NCBI GenBank assembly: GCA_019358985.1
Contig: JAHHIJ010000030.1
Span: forward strand, 26,872 to 90,871
Direction: 5' to 3'
Source of the DNA: Tolypothrix brevis GSE-NOS-MK-07-07A
GTDB lineage: Bacteria; Cyanobacteriota; Cyanobacteriia; Cyanobacteriales; Nostocaceae
DNA: 64,000 nt
In this document: piece by piece, positions 36,011 to 44,416 of the stretch
Numbering within the stretch: position 1 is the stretch's first letter
Layout of the letters: every line of letters begins with the position of its first letter
Position numbers and translations under genes: made by a program
The notes under the pieces: model-generated
Seen by the model: the letters and a program-made list of their open reading frames with translations, nothing else
What the model was told of the DNA's origin: nothing
Database searches by the model: none

Positions 36011-36589
36011 ATGGCAAAGCGTAAAAAAAGCAATCTCCAGTGGATTAAAGAAACCCTTGAACTAAAACCCGACCACCGTTGGGAATCTCCATCAGGGTAC
36101 AATATTTTTGTGCTAGATCGAGGATCTGTTCGCTTCAACGTTCCTCAAAAGTGGGTTTTGGAGCCACAAGAAAAATCGTTCAAATTTCTCGATAAAAAAT
36201 CACCAGACGATGATTGCTGCCTGGAAGTGTCTTTCAATCGCTTGCCACCTAACGACTGGAGCCAGTTCCCCCTAAAATCAGCCTTGAAAAAAGCGATGGA
36301 AGATGACAGTCGTGATATCATTGAACGCGGAGAAATTTTTACCATCAAGCGCCAAACTGCCCGGATTGTCTGGACAGAAATTAAGTTTATTGACACCCAG
36401 GAAGAACCACGGGAAGCCTTTTCGCGAACTTGTATTGGTTTGGGGTCTAATGTTCAGTGTTTGATTACATTCGATTATTGGGCAGATCAAGCAGAGCAGC
36501 TAACACCCGTTTGGGATGAAGTGTTGCGTAGTCTCACACTAGGATTGTATATTCGCGACCCCATGACTGGTCTGGCTTTCCCAGACTGA
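36011..36589 (+). CDS. Conserved cyanobacterial hypothetical protein
   Basis: From ATG 36,011 this is a 192-residue soluble protein, MAKRKKSNLQWIKETLELKPDHRWES. It contains VRFNVPQKWVLEPQEKSFKFLDKKSPDDDCCLEVSFNRLP and ends LRSLTLGLYIRDPMTGLAFPD. The fold appears alpha/beta and PsbP/Mog1-like in layout, but this is tentative. The upstream extension to 35,882 overlaps a low-complexity region and is rejected. Confidence 0.7.
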   Translation: MAKRKKSNLQWIKETLELKPDHRWESPSGYNIFVLDRGSVRFNVPQKWVLEPQEKSFKFLDKKSPDDDCCLEVSFNRLPPNDWSQFPLKSALKKAMEDDSRDIIERGEIFTIKRQTARIVWTEIKFIDTQEEPREAFSRTCIGLGSNVQCLITFDYWADQAEQLTPVWDEVLRSLTLGLYIRDPMTGLAFPD

Positions 36590-36705
36590 AGCTCAAGAAT
36601 TAATTGTGAGCATTTATTAGACGTAGATGTGAAAATTGGCGTTGCTGATTTGAAATATGAAGAAAGAAATTTTGACGGATGATTCTAACATTAAAACCCG
36701 CCTTT

Positions 36706-36816
36706 GTAGAGACGTTCCGCCGGAACGTCTCTAGCAATAATTAGGAATTTCATATTAATATTCAGCAACGCCGACCTAGCAGTGCATCTTTGATTAGACG
36801 TAGCAGTGCTACGTCA
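36706..36816. repeat. Two dispersed palindromes of different families
   Basis: GTAGAGACGTTCCGCCGGAACGTCTCTA at 36,706-36,733 and AGACGTAGCAGTGCTACGTC at about 36,797-36,816. The 377-base gap between the preceding gene and the tRNA genes holds nothing else that can be named. Confidence 0.75.
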
Positions 36817-36966
36817 TTCATTTTCGGCGAACTTCACAATTTCTATGTGCTAAATTTGAACTGGGATAGTCAAAAAGTTACAAAGCTATAGTTTAGGTTC
36901 TATATGCCTAACTGGTGCGCTAACTTCTGGTATGAGCGTATACCGCCGAGTACTTTAAACTATATC

Positions 36967-37039
36967 GTTTGATTAGCTCAGTTGGTAGAGCGATCGACTC
37001 ATAATCGATTAGTCACAGGTTCGAGTCTTGTATCAAACC
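36967..37039 (+). tRNA. tRNA with CAT anticodon (Met or Ile2)
   Basis: A full cloverleaf can be drawn. Acceptor GTTTGAT pairs with ATCAAAC without mismatch. D arm GCTC-AGTTGGTA-GAGC, anticodon stem ATCGA-CTCATAA-TCGAT, T arm ACAGG-TTCGAGT-CTTGT. The discriminator is C and CCA is not needed for this call. Whether it is elongator Met or lysidine-modified Ile cannot be decided here. It lies on the nifD element. Confidence 0.85.
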
Positions 37040-37041
37040 CC

Positions 37042-37113
37042 AGAAAGTTAGCTCACTGGTAGAGCGGTTGGCTCATAACCAATTGGTTGTAGGTTCGATT
37101 CCTATACTTTCAC
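37042..37113 (+). tRNA. Second tRNA with CAT anticodon
   Basis: Acceptor AGAAAGT pairs with ACTTTCA except for the first position (A-A). D arm GCTC-ACTGGTA-GAGC, anticodon stem GTTGG-CTCATAA-CCAAT, T arm GTAGG-TTCGATT-CCTAT. It starts 2 bases after the first tRNA, as in the tRNA arrays of some Nostocales. The mismatch hints at decay or relaxed selection. Confidence 0.8.
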
Positions 37114-37119
37114 CCAACC

Positions 37120-37207
37120 CTGTCCGGGTCAAAAGACACTACTCTGTCACAGTAGCCAATATGGTACGGGAGAAATCCCAAAACGGTTCGAGTCCGTCAT
37201 TTTCCAA
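37120..37207 (+). pseudogene. Degenerate tRNA-like sequence (GTC anticodon loop)
   Basis: CTACT-CTGTCAC-AGTAG forms a good anticodon arm with GTC (Asp) and ACGG-TTCGAGT-CCGT a T arm. The acceptor stem is not found, and an extra ~26 bases with a GGGA/TCCC hairpin separate the arms. It could be a decayed member of the tRNA array or two fused remnants. Confidence 0.4.
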
Positions 37208-37645
37208 ACTCTGCGGTGTAAGTGTTTTGCTGTCGGTCATCATTCGTAAGGGTGATGTTCGGTAGTCACAGTCAAGGAGTAAGCGTAACTGCATTTCTCT
37301 CTAACTTGAGTATGTCCCTTTGTTTTCTACATCTAGTTTTCCTTCGGGATTCTGGATTGGCAAACGAACGGCATATTTGAGCGCGGTTCTTTTTTTCTAG
37401 ATTGCTATTAAGCAGTTTAGGAAAAATAACAGCAATCTTAATCCAGCTTTGGAGAAGCCTTTGCCCACACCTAAACTGTAAACACTTGCATAGCAGAGTA
37501 AAAAAAATATTTTGTAGTATATAGTAGTATAAGACGTTCCAGTAAAGACGTTCCGGTGGAACGTCTCTACGACGGTTGCGACGTTTTTATTACTGTTAAT
37601 TAAACGGACATAATATAAGACGGTGATTTGAGTTGCAGGTGATAA
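37208..37645. other. Gap with repeat only
   Basis: A 438-base gap after the tRNAs. It contains one GACGTTCC palindrome at 37,542-37,570 preceded by a partial copy. No gene is supported. Confidence 0.5.
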
Positions 37646-39271
37646 ATGTCTTTATCAAATCTTCTTAGCTGGTTGCGTTGGCTACGCCCAACCCAGGCAT
37701 CGCATACCTTATCTAAAATATCACGAAAATTATTTATGCAAATCACTATGTGGTCAACATTTTATATCAAACCTAACGAAATTGGCATCTTATATCATCG
37801 CAGTGACTTTAAGAAAATTTTGCAACCCGGTACGCATACATATTTTGGTCGGCATTGGCAAATCAAAACATATGACCTCAATGAACCGGAAGCTGAGATT
37901 GAAAACCTAGAACTGTTGTTGCGAAATCACGAAGCTGAACTGCAAGAACATTTATTGATTATCAGAACTGCATTCAACCAAACTGCGTTAGTCCGCTGGG
38001 GTCAAAATTGGGTAAGCCTTGCACCAAATCAATTGCGAGCTTTTTGGCGTGGTTTTATTGAGGTAGAATCTCATCTCTTCAACTTAGAAGAAAGCTTAGA
38101 ATTGCCTAGTTCCTTTGTGCAGCAATTGCGCTCAGTTGCGTTGAATGGACTGAAGAGTGTCCAAATCTCCGAGTATGAGATTGGTTTGCTATATCTGCAA
38201 AAGAATTTTGTGCGACCTTTAGAACCAGGAGAGTATGCTTTTTGGTCGGTAGATAGAGATGTTACAGTCCAAACTCTCAGCCGAATTATCCCTAACCCAA
38301 ACTTTCCCCAGGAAGATGTCCTCATTGAAAAACATCCCGACTTTATTGCGGCATACTGTGAAACCGTGCAATTACTGACTTCACAAGTTGCAATTGTGCG
38401 ACATAGAGGTAAAGTGATTTCGATTTTGCCACCTACAAGCCGCAAGTTGTTTTGGCAGGGTGTTGAGGTGGAAATTCTCGATATCAGCGCTGATGCTCAG
38501 TTAGAGTCTACTTTAGTGGCTGAGTTGGTTGAGGGTTCAACAGAAGTGAAGTTGCTCAGTCGCAACTGTTTGCATATTTGCCAAGTTCCCACACAGCACG
38601 TTGGACTAGTATATATTAATCAAGAGTTTCAAGGACAGCGATCGCCAGGAGTACATGCTTGGTGGTTATTTGGACGCTCTTTTCAAACCGAAACCATTGA
38701 CCTGCGACTACAAAATATGGAAGTATCTGGTCAAGACATCCTCTCTAAAGATAAAGTACCTCTGCGGTTAAATTTGAGCGCAGGCTTCCGCATCCAAGAT
38801 CCATTGAGGGCAAAAAACGGATTGTCAGACATTTCTGGATTCTTATACAAAGAATTACAGTTTGCTTTGCGTGGTGCAGTTGGTGAACGCAACTTAGATG
38901 GTTTATTGGAAGATAAAGGTGCAATTGATAGAAGCATCTCTGAATATATTCGCCAAAAAGCCGCAGACTATGGAATTGAAGTAGATTCTGTAGGTGTGAA
39001 AGATATTATTTTACCTGGTGAAATTAAGGCTATCTTGAGTAAAGTAGTCGAGGCAGAAAAAACCGCTCAAGCAAACGTAGTCAGACGCAGAGAAGAAACT
39101 GCTGCTACTCGCAGTATGTTAAACACTGCTAAAGTGATGGAGGATAACCCCGTGGCATTGCGTTTGAAGGAACTGGAAGTATTAGAGCGGATTGCAGAGA
39201 AGATTGATCGAATTCAAGTTAACGGCAGCTTGGATAGTATTTTAACAGATTTAATTCGGATGAATCCGTAG
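37646..39271 (+). CDS. SPFH/slipin-like protein with three repeated N-terminal modules
   Basis: A 541-residue protein. Three related segments are seen, starting near residues 38, 172 and 310: IKPNEIGILYHRSDF...LQPGTHTYF, ISEYEIGLLYLQKNF...LEPGEYAFW and VPTQHVGLVYINQEF...RSPGVHAWW. The last continues into a normal SPFH (band 7) domain, VPLRLNLSAGFRI...VGVKDIILPGEIKAIL, and a C-terminal coiled coil with KTAQANVVRRREETAATRSMLNTAK. Slipins make membrane-bound oligomers. A strong N-terminal span is lacking, so it may be peripheral. Confidence 0.85.
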   Translation: MSLSNLLSWLRWLRPTQASHTLSKISRKLFMQITMWSTFYIKPNEIGILYHRSDFKKILQPGTHTYFGRHWQIKTYDLNEPEAEIENLELLLRNHEAELQEHLLIIRTAFNQTALVRWGQNWVSLAPNQLRAFWRGFIEVESHLFNLEESLELPSSFVQQLRSVALNGLKSVQISEYEIGLLYLQKNFVRPLEPGEYAFWSVDRDVTVQTLSRIIPNPNFPQEDVLIEKHPDFIAAYCETVQLLTSQVAIVRHRGKVISILPPTSRKLFWQGVEVEILDISADAQLESTLVAELVEGSTEVKLLSRNCLHICQVPTQHVGLVYINQEFQGQRSPGVHAWWLFGRSFQTETIDLRLQNMEVSGQDILSKDKVPLRLNLSAGFRIQDPLRAKNGLSDISGFLYKELQFALRGAVGERNLDGLLEDKGAIDRSISEYIRQKAADYGIEVDSVGVKDIILPGEIKAILSKVVEAEKTAQANVVRRREETAATRSMLNTAKVMEDNPVALRLKELEVLERIAEKIDRIQVNGSLDSILTDLIRMNP

Positions 39272-39359
39272 TAATGACGTCTACAACGGGCATACAGGAG
39301 TAGAATAGAATCAATTTCCTTTTATGAAAAACGTCATACACTAAAAAGACTGCAAAACT

Positions 39360-39959
39360 ATGGCGTACAGCGACTTCACTTTAGAAAAGGTTTCGGCTGT
39401 TCTGGGAATCACCACCCAAGAAGCTGATCTGTTTCCCAAGCTTACACCTCTTTCTATACCTTCTTGGTTAAATGAAACTCTCGGAAAGCGAACCCAGTTA
39501 TCTCTGATTAGTGAAAAGGCTCGGAGCGAGTTTATTATTGTACCGATTTTACTTGCCTGCCGCGATCTTAGCCAAGACAGTTTAGCTATTTTCTCAGGAC
39601 AAAGACTTGACGTTGATGCTGCACAAGGCTTAATTGGTGAATGTGATTTTATTTTAGCAATAGCTCCACCTGTATTACCACTGCGATCGCCAATTCTTAG
39701 TATTGTGGAAGCGAAGAAAAATGATGTTGAAGCTGGGTTAGGACAGTGTATCGCACAAATGGTGGCGGCGGATCTATTCAATCGTTCATCTAACCAAGCA
39801 GAAATACCTGTGTATGGATGCGTTACAACAGGAGAAGTCTGGCAGTTTCTTCAACTTTCGCAAAAAGTGGCTTTGCTTGATCGCAAAAGATATTACTTGG
39901 ATAATGTAGGAGCAATTTTGGCAATTGTGCAGACAATTGTTCAGCAATTCAGTAGTTAA
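39360..39959 (+). CDS. PD-(D/E)XK-like hypothetical protein
   Basis: A 199-residue protein with SEKARSEFIIVPILLAC...GECDFILAI and then ILSIVEAKKNDVEAGLGQCIAQMVAA. The D...E-A-K pattern in a beta-hairpin followed by a helix is typical for PD-(D/E)XK nuclease folds, found in restriction and repair enzymes and some inactive relatives. There is no methylase neighbour, so a restriction system is not supported. It follows the SPFH gene by 88 bases. Confidence 0.7.
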   Translation: MAYSDFTLEKVSAVLGITTQEADLFPKLTPLSIPSWLNETLGKRTQLSLISEKARSEFIIVPILLACRDLSQDSLAIFSGQRLDVDAAQGLIGECDFILAIAPPVLPLRSPILSIVEAKKNDVEAGLGQCIAQMVAADLFNRSSNQAEIPVYGCVTTGEVWQFLQLSQKVALLDRKRYYLDNVGAILAIVQTIVQQFSS

Positions 39960-40020
39960 TTCATCATATGTAATTTACCGGACATGATCTAAGCTATACT
40001 TTATAGATAAACTCTAAATT

Positions 40021-40974
40021 ATGCCGACTAAATGGCATGGAGTCACTGCGATGTCAATTGATGAAATTAAAAACCAGCAAAATAATGATCTAGCTCAACC
40101 CAGTACAGGCTTAATAGAAAGCCTAGTAAAGGCAAAAGACAAGAAAAAATCTAAAAAATCCCAACGAATTTTTGATGGTAGCACAGAAGCTTTTGCCAAG
40201 AAAATTCCCAAAAAGACTTTTGAAACTGAACTACAGGAACTCCAGATTGAGCTAGTCAAAATGCAATACTGGATTAAAAACGTCGGCTATCGGGTTGTGG
40301 TAATATTTGAAGGGCGCGATGCTGCCGGCAAAGGTGGAGTAATTAAACGCATTGCCGAGCCACTTAATCCTCGTGGCTGTCGTATAGTTGCCTTGGGAAC
40401 TCCCTCTGATCGTGAGAAAACTCAGTGGTATTTTCAGCGTTACGTGCAACATCTTCCGACAGCAGGCGAAATTGTACTTTTCGATCGCAGTTGGTACAAT
40501 CGAGCTGGAGTTGAACGGGTGATGGGTTTTTGTACTGAAGCAGAATATGAAGAATTCATGCAATCTTGCCCTGAATTTGAACGAATGTTAGTGCGATCGG
40601 GTATTGTTTTAATTAAGTATTGGTTTTCGGTCAGCGATGAAGAACAAGAGCAACGCTTTCTTTCTCGCAGTCACGATCCTGCAAGACGCTGGAAACTCAG
40701 CCCAATGGATTTGGAATCACGCGATCGCTGGGTAGAATATTCCAAAGCAAAGGATACCATGTTTGCTTACACCAATATTCCAGAAGCCCCCTGGTTTACA
40801 ATTGAAGCAGATGATAAAAGACGTGCGCGGCTCAACTGCATTCATCATTTGTTGAGCAAAGTTCCTTACGAAGATATGACACCTCCTCCCTTAGAGCTTC
40901 CGTCTAGACCGGTGGCTGAGGATTATGTTCGCACTCCCCGCAATGAGCAGTTCTTTGTCCCTCAAGTGTATTAG
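40021..40974 (+). CDS. ppk2: Polyphosphate kinase 2 (PPK2 family)
   Basis: PPK2 enzymes move phosphate between polyphosphate and nucleotides. The 317-residue protein has Walker A FEGRDAAGKGGVIKR, the lid motif LGTPSDREKTQWYFQRYVQHLP and Walker B VLFDRSWYNRAGVERVMGF. The C-terminus with SKVPYEDMTPPPLELPSRP is typical for the single-domain class. ATG 40,051 (MSIDEIKNQQ) is an alternative start. The N-terminal ~50 residues are Lys/Ser-rich. It is cargo on the nifD element. Confidence 0.93.
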   Translation: MPTKWHGVTAMSIDEIKNQQNNDLAQPSTGLIESLVKAKDKKKSKKSQRIFDGSTEAFAKKIPKKTFETELQELQIELVKMQYWIKNVGYRVVVIFEGRDAAGKGGVIKRIAEPLNPRGCRIVALGTPSDREKTQWYFQRYVQHLPTAGEIVLFDRSWYNRAGVERVMGFCTEAEYEEFMQSCPEFERMLVRSGIVLIKYWFSVSDEEQEQRFLSRSHDPARRWKLSPMDLESRDRWVEYSKAKDTMFAYTNIPEAPWFTIEADDKRRARLNCIHHLLSKVPYEDMTPPPLELPSRPVAEDYVRTPRNEQFFVPQVY

Positions 40975-41013
40975 GCATCTCCGCAAATTAATGATGCGTT
41001 ATCTGAAACCCTT

Positions 41014-41040
41014 GTAGAGACGTAGCACTGCTACGTCTAT
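41014..41040. repeat. Dispersed palindrome (GACGTAGCA family)
   Basis: GTAGAGACGTAGCACTGCTACGTCTAT, an imperfect copy 40 bases after ppk2. Confidence 0.75.
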
Positions 41041-41172
41041 TGTTTTCTGGAGATGTCTAATCCCTAAATGTGCAGTGGCTGTTTGTCTTCAGGCGCGATC
41101 GCATTCACATGAAAGCACTTTATACTTAGTTTGGATTGGCTCCAAAAAAAGTTACAAATCCGTGCAAATTCT

Positions 41173-42120
41173 ATGACAAGAAAAGTACTAACTGGATTAA
41201 AGTCAGACGTTTATGAACATCCCTTTGATCGCAAAGCACTGGCATCTTTAGAGAAAATGCCCGGAGTGCCTTTGCTGATGAAAAAAGTTAACGAGTATGG
41301 CATTGATCGTTTGCTTAGACTTCGATGCTTGGGTGCTGATTTTCGAGTCACATCCAAGAACTTTCCAGTATTGCATTTATCGTTGGTAGAAGCTTGCCGC
41401 ATTTTGGAGACACCTTTACCGGAATTGTATCTGTTTCGCGGTGCGGGACATATCCGTACTATCACAATTGGCGTGGAAAATCCTATTGTTAACGTCAATT
41501 TAGAAACATACGAATGGCTCTCACCAGAGGAACTAGTATATGTTATGGGGCATGAAATTGCTCACATCAAGAGCCAACATATGCTTTATCATCAAATGGC
41601 GCTAGTGATGCCAACTATAAAAGGCTTAATCAATTCTGCCACATTAGGCTTGGGTGGCTTGGCAGCCAGTGGGATGGAAGTTGCATTCTGGAATTGGTTG
41701 ATGATGGCAAAATTTACCTCAGATCGAGCAGGGTTATTGGCTTGTCAGGATGTAAATATAGCTGTAACCACATTGATAAAACTGGGGGGACTCCCAAACG
41801 AACATTTGACACCAGAAGTGATTTCAGAATTTCTCAATCAAGTAGAGGAATTTACCAGCAAGGAGTTGGATAATCCTGATAAGCTGATGAAACTGCTTAG
41901 TTTTAGCGAATCGAACAGTTCCTGGATTATTCTCCGCGCAGCTGAACTATTGAAATGGGTCCATTCCGGTGAATACGAAGCTGTGAAAAGCCAGCCTAAC
42001 CTAAATATATTAGAAATTAACCAGTCAGACACAGACGATCAATTAGAGAAAGAAGATCAATTAGAAAAAGAAGATAAAGCCGAAAGCGAAAAAGATTGGA
42101 ATTTCATGACAAATTGGTAA
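41173..42120 (+). CDS. M48-family metallopeptidase
   Basis: A 315-residue protein with the zinc motif HEIAHIKSQH (HExxH). The third ligand is probably in the downstream FTSDRAGLLACQD. It has two weak hydrophobic stretches (TLGLGGLAASGMEVAFWNWLMM). The tail is Lys/Glu-rich with a repeated QLEKED. M48 enzymes include HtpX and oligomeric quality-control proteases. ATG 41,173 (MTRKVLTGLKS) is preferred to TTG 41,131. A link with the SPFH protein is possible, since such pairs are known for membrane proteases. Confidence 0.88.
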   Translation: MTRKVLTGLKSDVYEHPFDRKALASLEKMPGVPLLMKKVNEYGIDRLLRLRCLGADFRVTSKNFPVLHLSLVEACRILETPLPELYLFRGAGHIRTITIGVENPIVNVNLETYEWLSPEELVYVMGHEIAHIKSQHMLYHQMALVMPTIKGLINSATLGLGGLAASGMEVAFWNWLMMAKFTSDRAGLLACQDVNIAVTTLIKLGGLPNEHLTPEVISEFLNQVEEFTSKELDNPDKLMKLLSFSESNSSWIILRAAELLKWVHSGEYEAVKSQPNLNILEINQSDTDDQLEKEDQLEKEDKAESEKDWNFMTNW

Positions 42121-42661
42121 ATTAAGTAACAAGCAACAGACATTTACTGAAATTAATTATGCGTTATCGGAAACCCTTGATTAGAGCATGTTTGAAAAGT
42201 ATTTTTGGTAACATCAAAGCCTCAAAAACCTAACCCCCAACCCCTTCCCTATCAGGGAAGGGGAGTAAGAATCAAAGCCTCTCGGACTGTGGGGGAGAGG
42301 AATGGAAGCGGGGTTTTTAGTATACTTTGCGACTTTTCAAACACCCTCTTAGACGTAGCATTGCTACGTCTTTACGTCTTTTCTACTTTGAGTTTAAACT
42401 CCAGGGCTTTACATCAGGTTCGGTTAAACACAATCTATCTCCTGTTGTCGATTTGGTGAATAGCAACAATGGTCTAATTATTGAGCAAGTACAACGATCT
42501 CTGCGTACATGGCTGGGGTTGTGACACAACATAACATCGTATAGTTGTTTATCTAGCAAAAGCGATCGCAACAACAGTCTACTTCTTTTACTGCGATGTC
42601 TACGACAGGCTGCTCGTACAGCTACAAGACACGAACGTAAGCAATATGAGGAGTTTTTGCC
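42121..42661. other. Repeat-rich gap of 541 bases
   Basis: This contains the inverted repeat CCCCTTCCCT-ATC-AGGGAAGGGG at 42,238-42,261, the palindrome AGACGTAGCATTGCTACGTCT at 42,351-42,371, and GCGATCGC sites. ORFs here lack coding character. Confidence 0.6.
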
Positions 42662-42871
42662 ATGAAAGATGAATATGATTTTTCTGAGTCTGTTCGTAAT
42701 CCCTATGTGAAAAATCTGAAAAAGCAGATTACAATCCGCTTAGAAGAAGATGTGATTGAATACTTTAAGTCTCTTGCAGAAGAAACAGACATTCCCTATC
42801 AAACTTTAATTAATCTCTACTTACAGGATTGTGCCAAGTCTAAGCGTAAACCTTCTCTCGACTGGGCATAA
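42662..42871 (+). CDS. BrnA/CopG-like antitoxin-type protein
   Basis: A 69-residue protein with the BrnA-type ending: KKQITIRLEEDVIEYFKSLAEETDIPYQTLINLYLQDC. This is a ribbon-helix-helix DNA-binding pattern. It is 25 bases before a HigB-like toxin gene, but that toxin has its own downstream partner. It may be left from a second module whose BrnT toxin is missing. Confidence 0.8.
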   Translation: MKDEYDFSESVRNPYVKNLKKQITIRLEEDVIEYFKSLAEETDIPYQTLINLYLQDCAKSKRKPSLDWA

Positions 42872-42896
42872 TTATTAAGACATTAATGGTTTTGAG

Positions 42897-43184
42897 ATGC
42901 ACGTTATTACTCGTAAACGGCTGAATGAATTTGCTAAACTTTATCCAGATACAAATAACGCCCTGGCTCAGTGGTATCAATTAGTCAAGGGAAATGAGTT
43001 TGCCTCATTTGTAGAACTCCGTGAAATGTTTCCATCCGCAGATCAAGTCGGTAAATTAACAGTATTTAACATTGGTGGTAACAAAGTTAGACTCATTGCC
43101 GCAATTCATTACAACCGCCAAAAAGTCTACATTCGAGCTGTGTTAACGCATTCAGAATATGATGAAGGAAAGTGGAAGGAATAA
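42897..43184 (+). CDS. higB: HigB-family mRNA interferase toxin
   Basis: A 95-residue toxin of the HigB fold: MHVITRKRLNEFAKLYPDTNNALAQWYQLVKGNEF...KLTVFNIGGNKVRLIAAIHYNRQKVYIRAVLTHSEYD. Stop and next start overlap (TAATG), showing coupling with the antitoxin gene. HigB cuts ribosome-bound mRNA. Confidence 0.9.
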   Translation: MHVITRKRLNEFAKLYPDTNNALAQWYQLVKGNEFASFVELREMFPSADQVGKLTVFNIGGNKVRLIAAIHYNRQKVYIRAVLTHSEYDEGKWKE

Positions 43185-43417
43185 TGCAAAGCTTAAACCT
43201 GAATCAAACCATCACTGCTTGGTCATCCATTGCCGAAAACGTCTTTGTTCCTCACACAGAAGAGGAATATGAACGCTTGGTTGAGATCCTTGATTGTCTC
43301 ATCGATCAAGTTGGTGAAGACGAGATCCATCCGCTTGCGTCTCTAATGGAAGTTATCGGTGTTTTAATTGAAAACTACGAAACTCAACACATTCCTGAGT
43401 TAGAGGCGATCGCTTAA
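43184..43417 (+). CDS. higA: HigA-like antitoxin, short form
   Basis: A 77-residue antitoxin, NQTITAWSSIAENVFVPHTEEEYERLVEILDCLIDQVGEDEIHPLASLMEVIGVLIENYE. It matches the N-terminal toxin-binding half of HigA proteins but ends before the HTH domain. Either this is a natural short form or the DNA-binding part has been lost. It starts at 43,184, inside the stop of higB. Confidence 0.8.
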   Translation: MQSLNLNQTITAWSSIAENVFVPHTEEEYERLVEILDCLIDQVGEDEIHPLASLMEVIGVLIENYETQHIPELEAIA

Positions 43418-43449
43418 CTTCATACAGTATGAATATACAGTGGTGTGTC

Positions 43450-43539
43450 GCACTATCCCGTAAATTAGTTTTATTAACGCGCAATCATCGGGATTTGGGC
43501 AAGATACCCGGATTGTTAGTTGAGAATTGGACAGTTTAA
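43450..43539 (+). pseudogene. VapC C-terminal remnant, copy 1
   Basis: A start-less frame of 29 codons: ALSRKLVLLTRNHRDLGKIPGLLVENWTV. This is the usual end of VapC toxins. A closely similar copy lies at 44,327-44,416. Only the last part of the gene is left. Confidence 0.6.
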
Positions 43540-43651
43540 TGCGTAGGCGAAGCCCGTCGCAGACATCGCCTAGTTTCTTGTCGAGTGAGGGCGATCGCTA
43601 AAACGGTCTACTTCTTATGAATCTCACACACAATCCCTCGAAAAAAAAGCC

Positions 43652-43984
43652 TTAGTACAATTCTAGACAATGCAGGCTTGGATTATTGAGTAGTCTCCGA
43701 ATTATCTCCACCCCAGAACGAAGTAGAGATTCAACTTGTTTTGTTGGTGCATTTCCGCAGCGTAGCCATACAACTTTAGGCGGAGAACCGTACAAACGGC
43801 TTCTTTCGGCAAAGTCTACATCTTGAGTTACGATGCAAAAGTCATTGGTTTTAGCAAATTCCCATATTTCAGTATCAGTCTTTACTTCCAGTCCATGAAA
43901 CTGAACATGACTGGAATCAGGGAAAACGTCTGCTAATTGAGTTACCAGCTTGCGACTCAAATTTTGATCAAAAAGCAGTTTCAA
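43652..43984 (-). CDS. DUF5615 PIN-like toxin
   Basis: A 110-residue protein of the DUF5615 family: MKLLFDQNLSRKLVTQLADVFPDSSHV...WEFAKTNDFCIVTQDVDFAERSRLYGSPPKVVWLRCGN. This is a degraded-type PIN fold with conserved D residues (FDQN, TQDVDF). It overlaps the stop of the DUF433 gene by 4 bases. DUF5615-DUF433 pairs form type II toxin-antitoxin-like modules. Confidence 0.88.
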   Translation of the reverse strand: MKLLFDQNLSRKLVTQLADVFPDSSHVQFHGLEVKTDTEIWEFAKTNDFCIVTQDVDFAERSRLYGSPPKVVWLRCGNAPTKQVESLLRSGVEIIRRLLNNPSLHCLELY

Positions 43985-44232
43985 ACACCACCTACCGTTT
44001 GCGTAGCGTTTTGTAGAGAGGCAACTAAACGATGTTCACGATCAGCAGCAAACTCTAGACTTGCCCTAATATCTTCTTCTGTTAATTCAGGGAAATCGTC
44101 TAATATCTCTCCATGAGACATACCAGCTGCCAACCAGCCTAGAACATCGTACACGGTGATTCGCATCCGTCTAATACAAGGCTTACCACCTCGCTTGTCC
44201 GGTTCAATTGTAATAATATCGTGGTAGCTCAT
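43981..44232 (-). CDS. DUF433 antitoxin
   Basis: From ATG 44,232 this is an 83-residue DUF433 protein, MSYHDIITIEPDKRGGKPCIRRMRITVYDVLGWLAAGMSHGEILDDFPELTEEDIRASLEFAA. The HTH-like fold and the link with DUF5615 support an antitoxin role. An upstream ATG at 44,250 would add six residues. Confidence 0.88.
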   Translation of the reverse strand: MSYHDIITIEPDKRGGKPCIRRMRITVYDVLGWLAAGMSHGEILDDFPELTEEDIRASLEFAADREHRLVASLQNATQTVGGV

Positions 44233-44326
44233 GGTGATTATAAATTGCATAGCATCTTTCTAAGTCTAGAACAGCTTTACATCGTGTTGCAACGAGGCGA
44301 TGTCTACGACGGGCTATTTGGCGATC

Positions 44327-44416
44327 GCACTTTCTCGTAAATTAGTTTTGTTAACACGCAATCATCGGGATTTCAGTAAAATACCCGGATTGTTAATTGA
44401 GAATTGGACAGTTTAA
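44327..44416 (+). pseudogene. VapC C-terminal remnant, copy 2
   Basis: ALSRKLVLLTRNHRDFSKIPGLLIENWTV, nearly the same as the remnant at 43,450-43,539. The two copies flank the DUF5615/DUF433 pair, in opposite direction to it. Confidence 0.6.

Noticed and set aside
37646..39271. Plain slipin
   Set aside because: The N-terminus has two extra repeated modules, so the simple family name would hide its unusual structure.
39360..39959. Restriction enzyme
   Set aside because: A nuclease-like fold alone, without a methyltransferase or specificity gene, does not support a restriction system.
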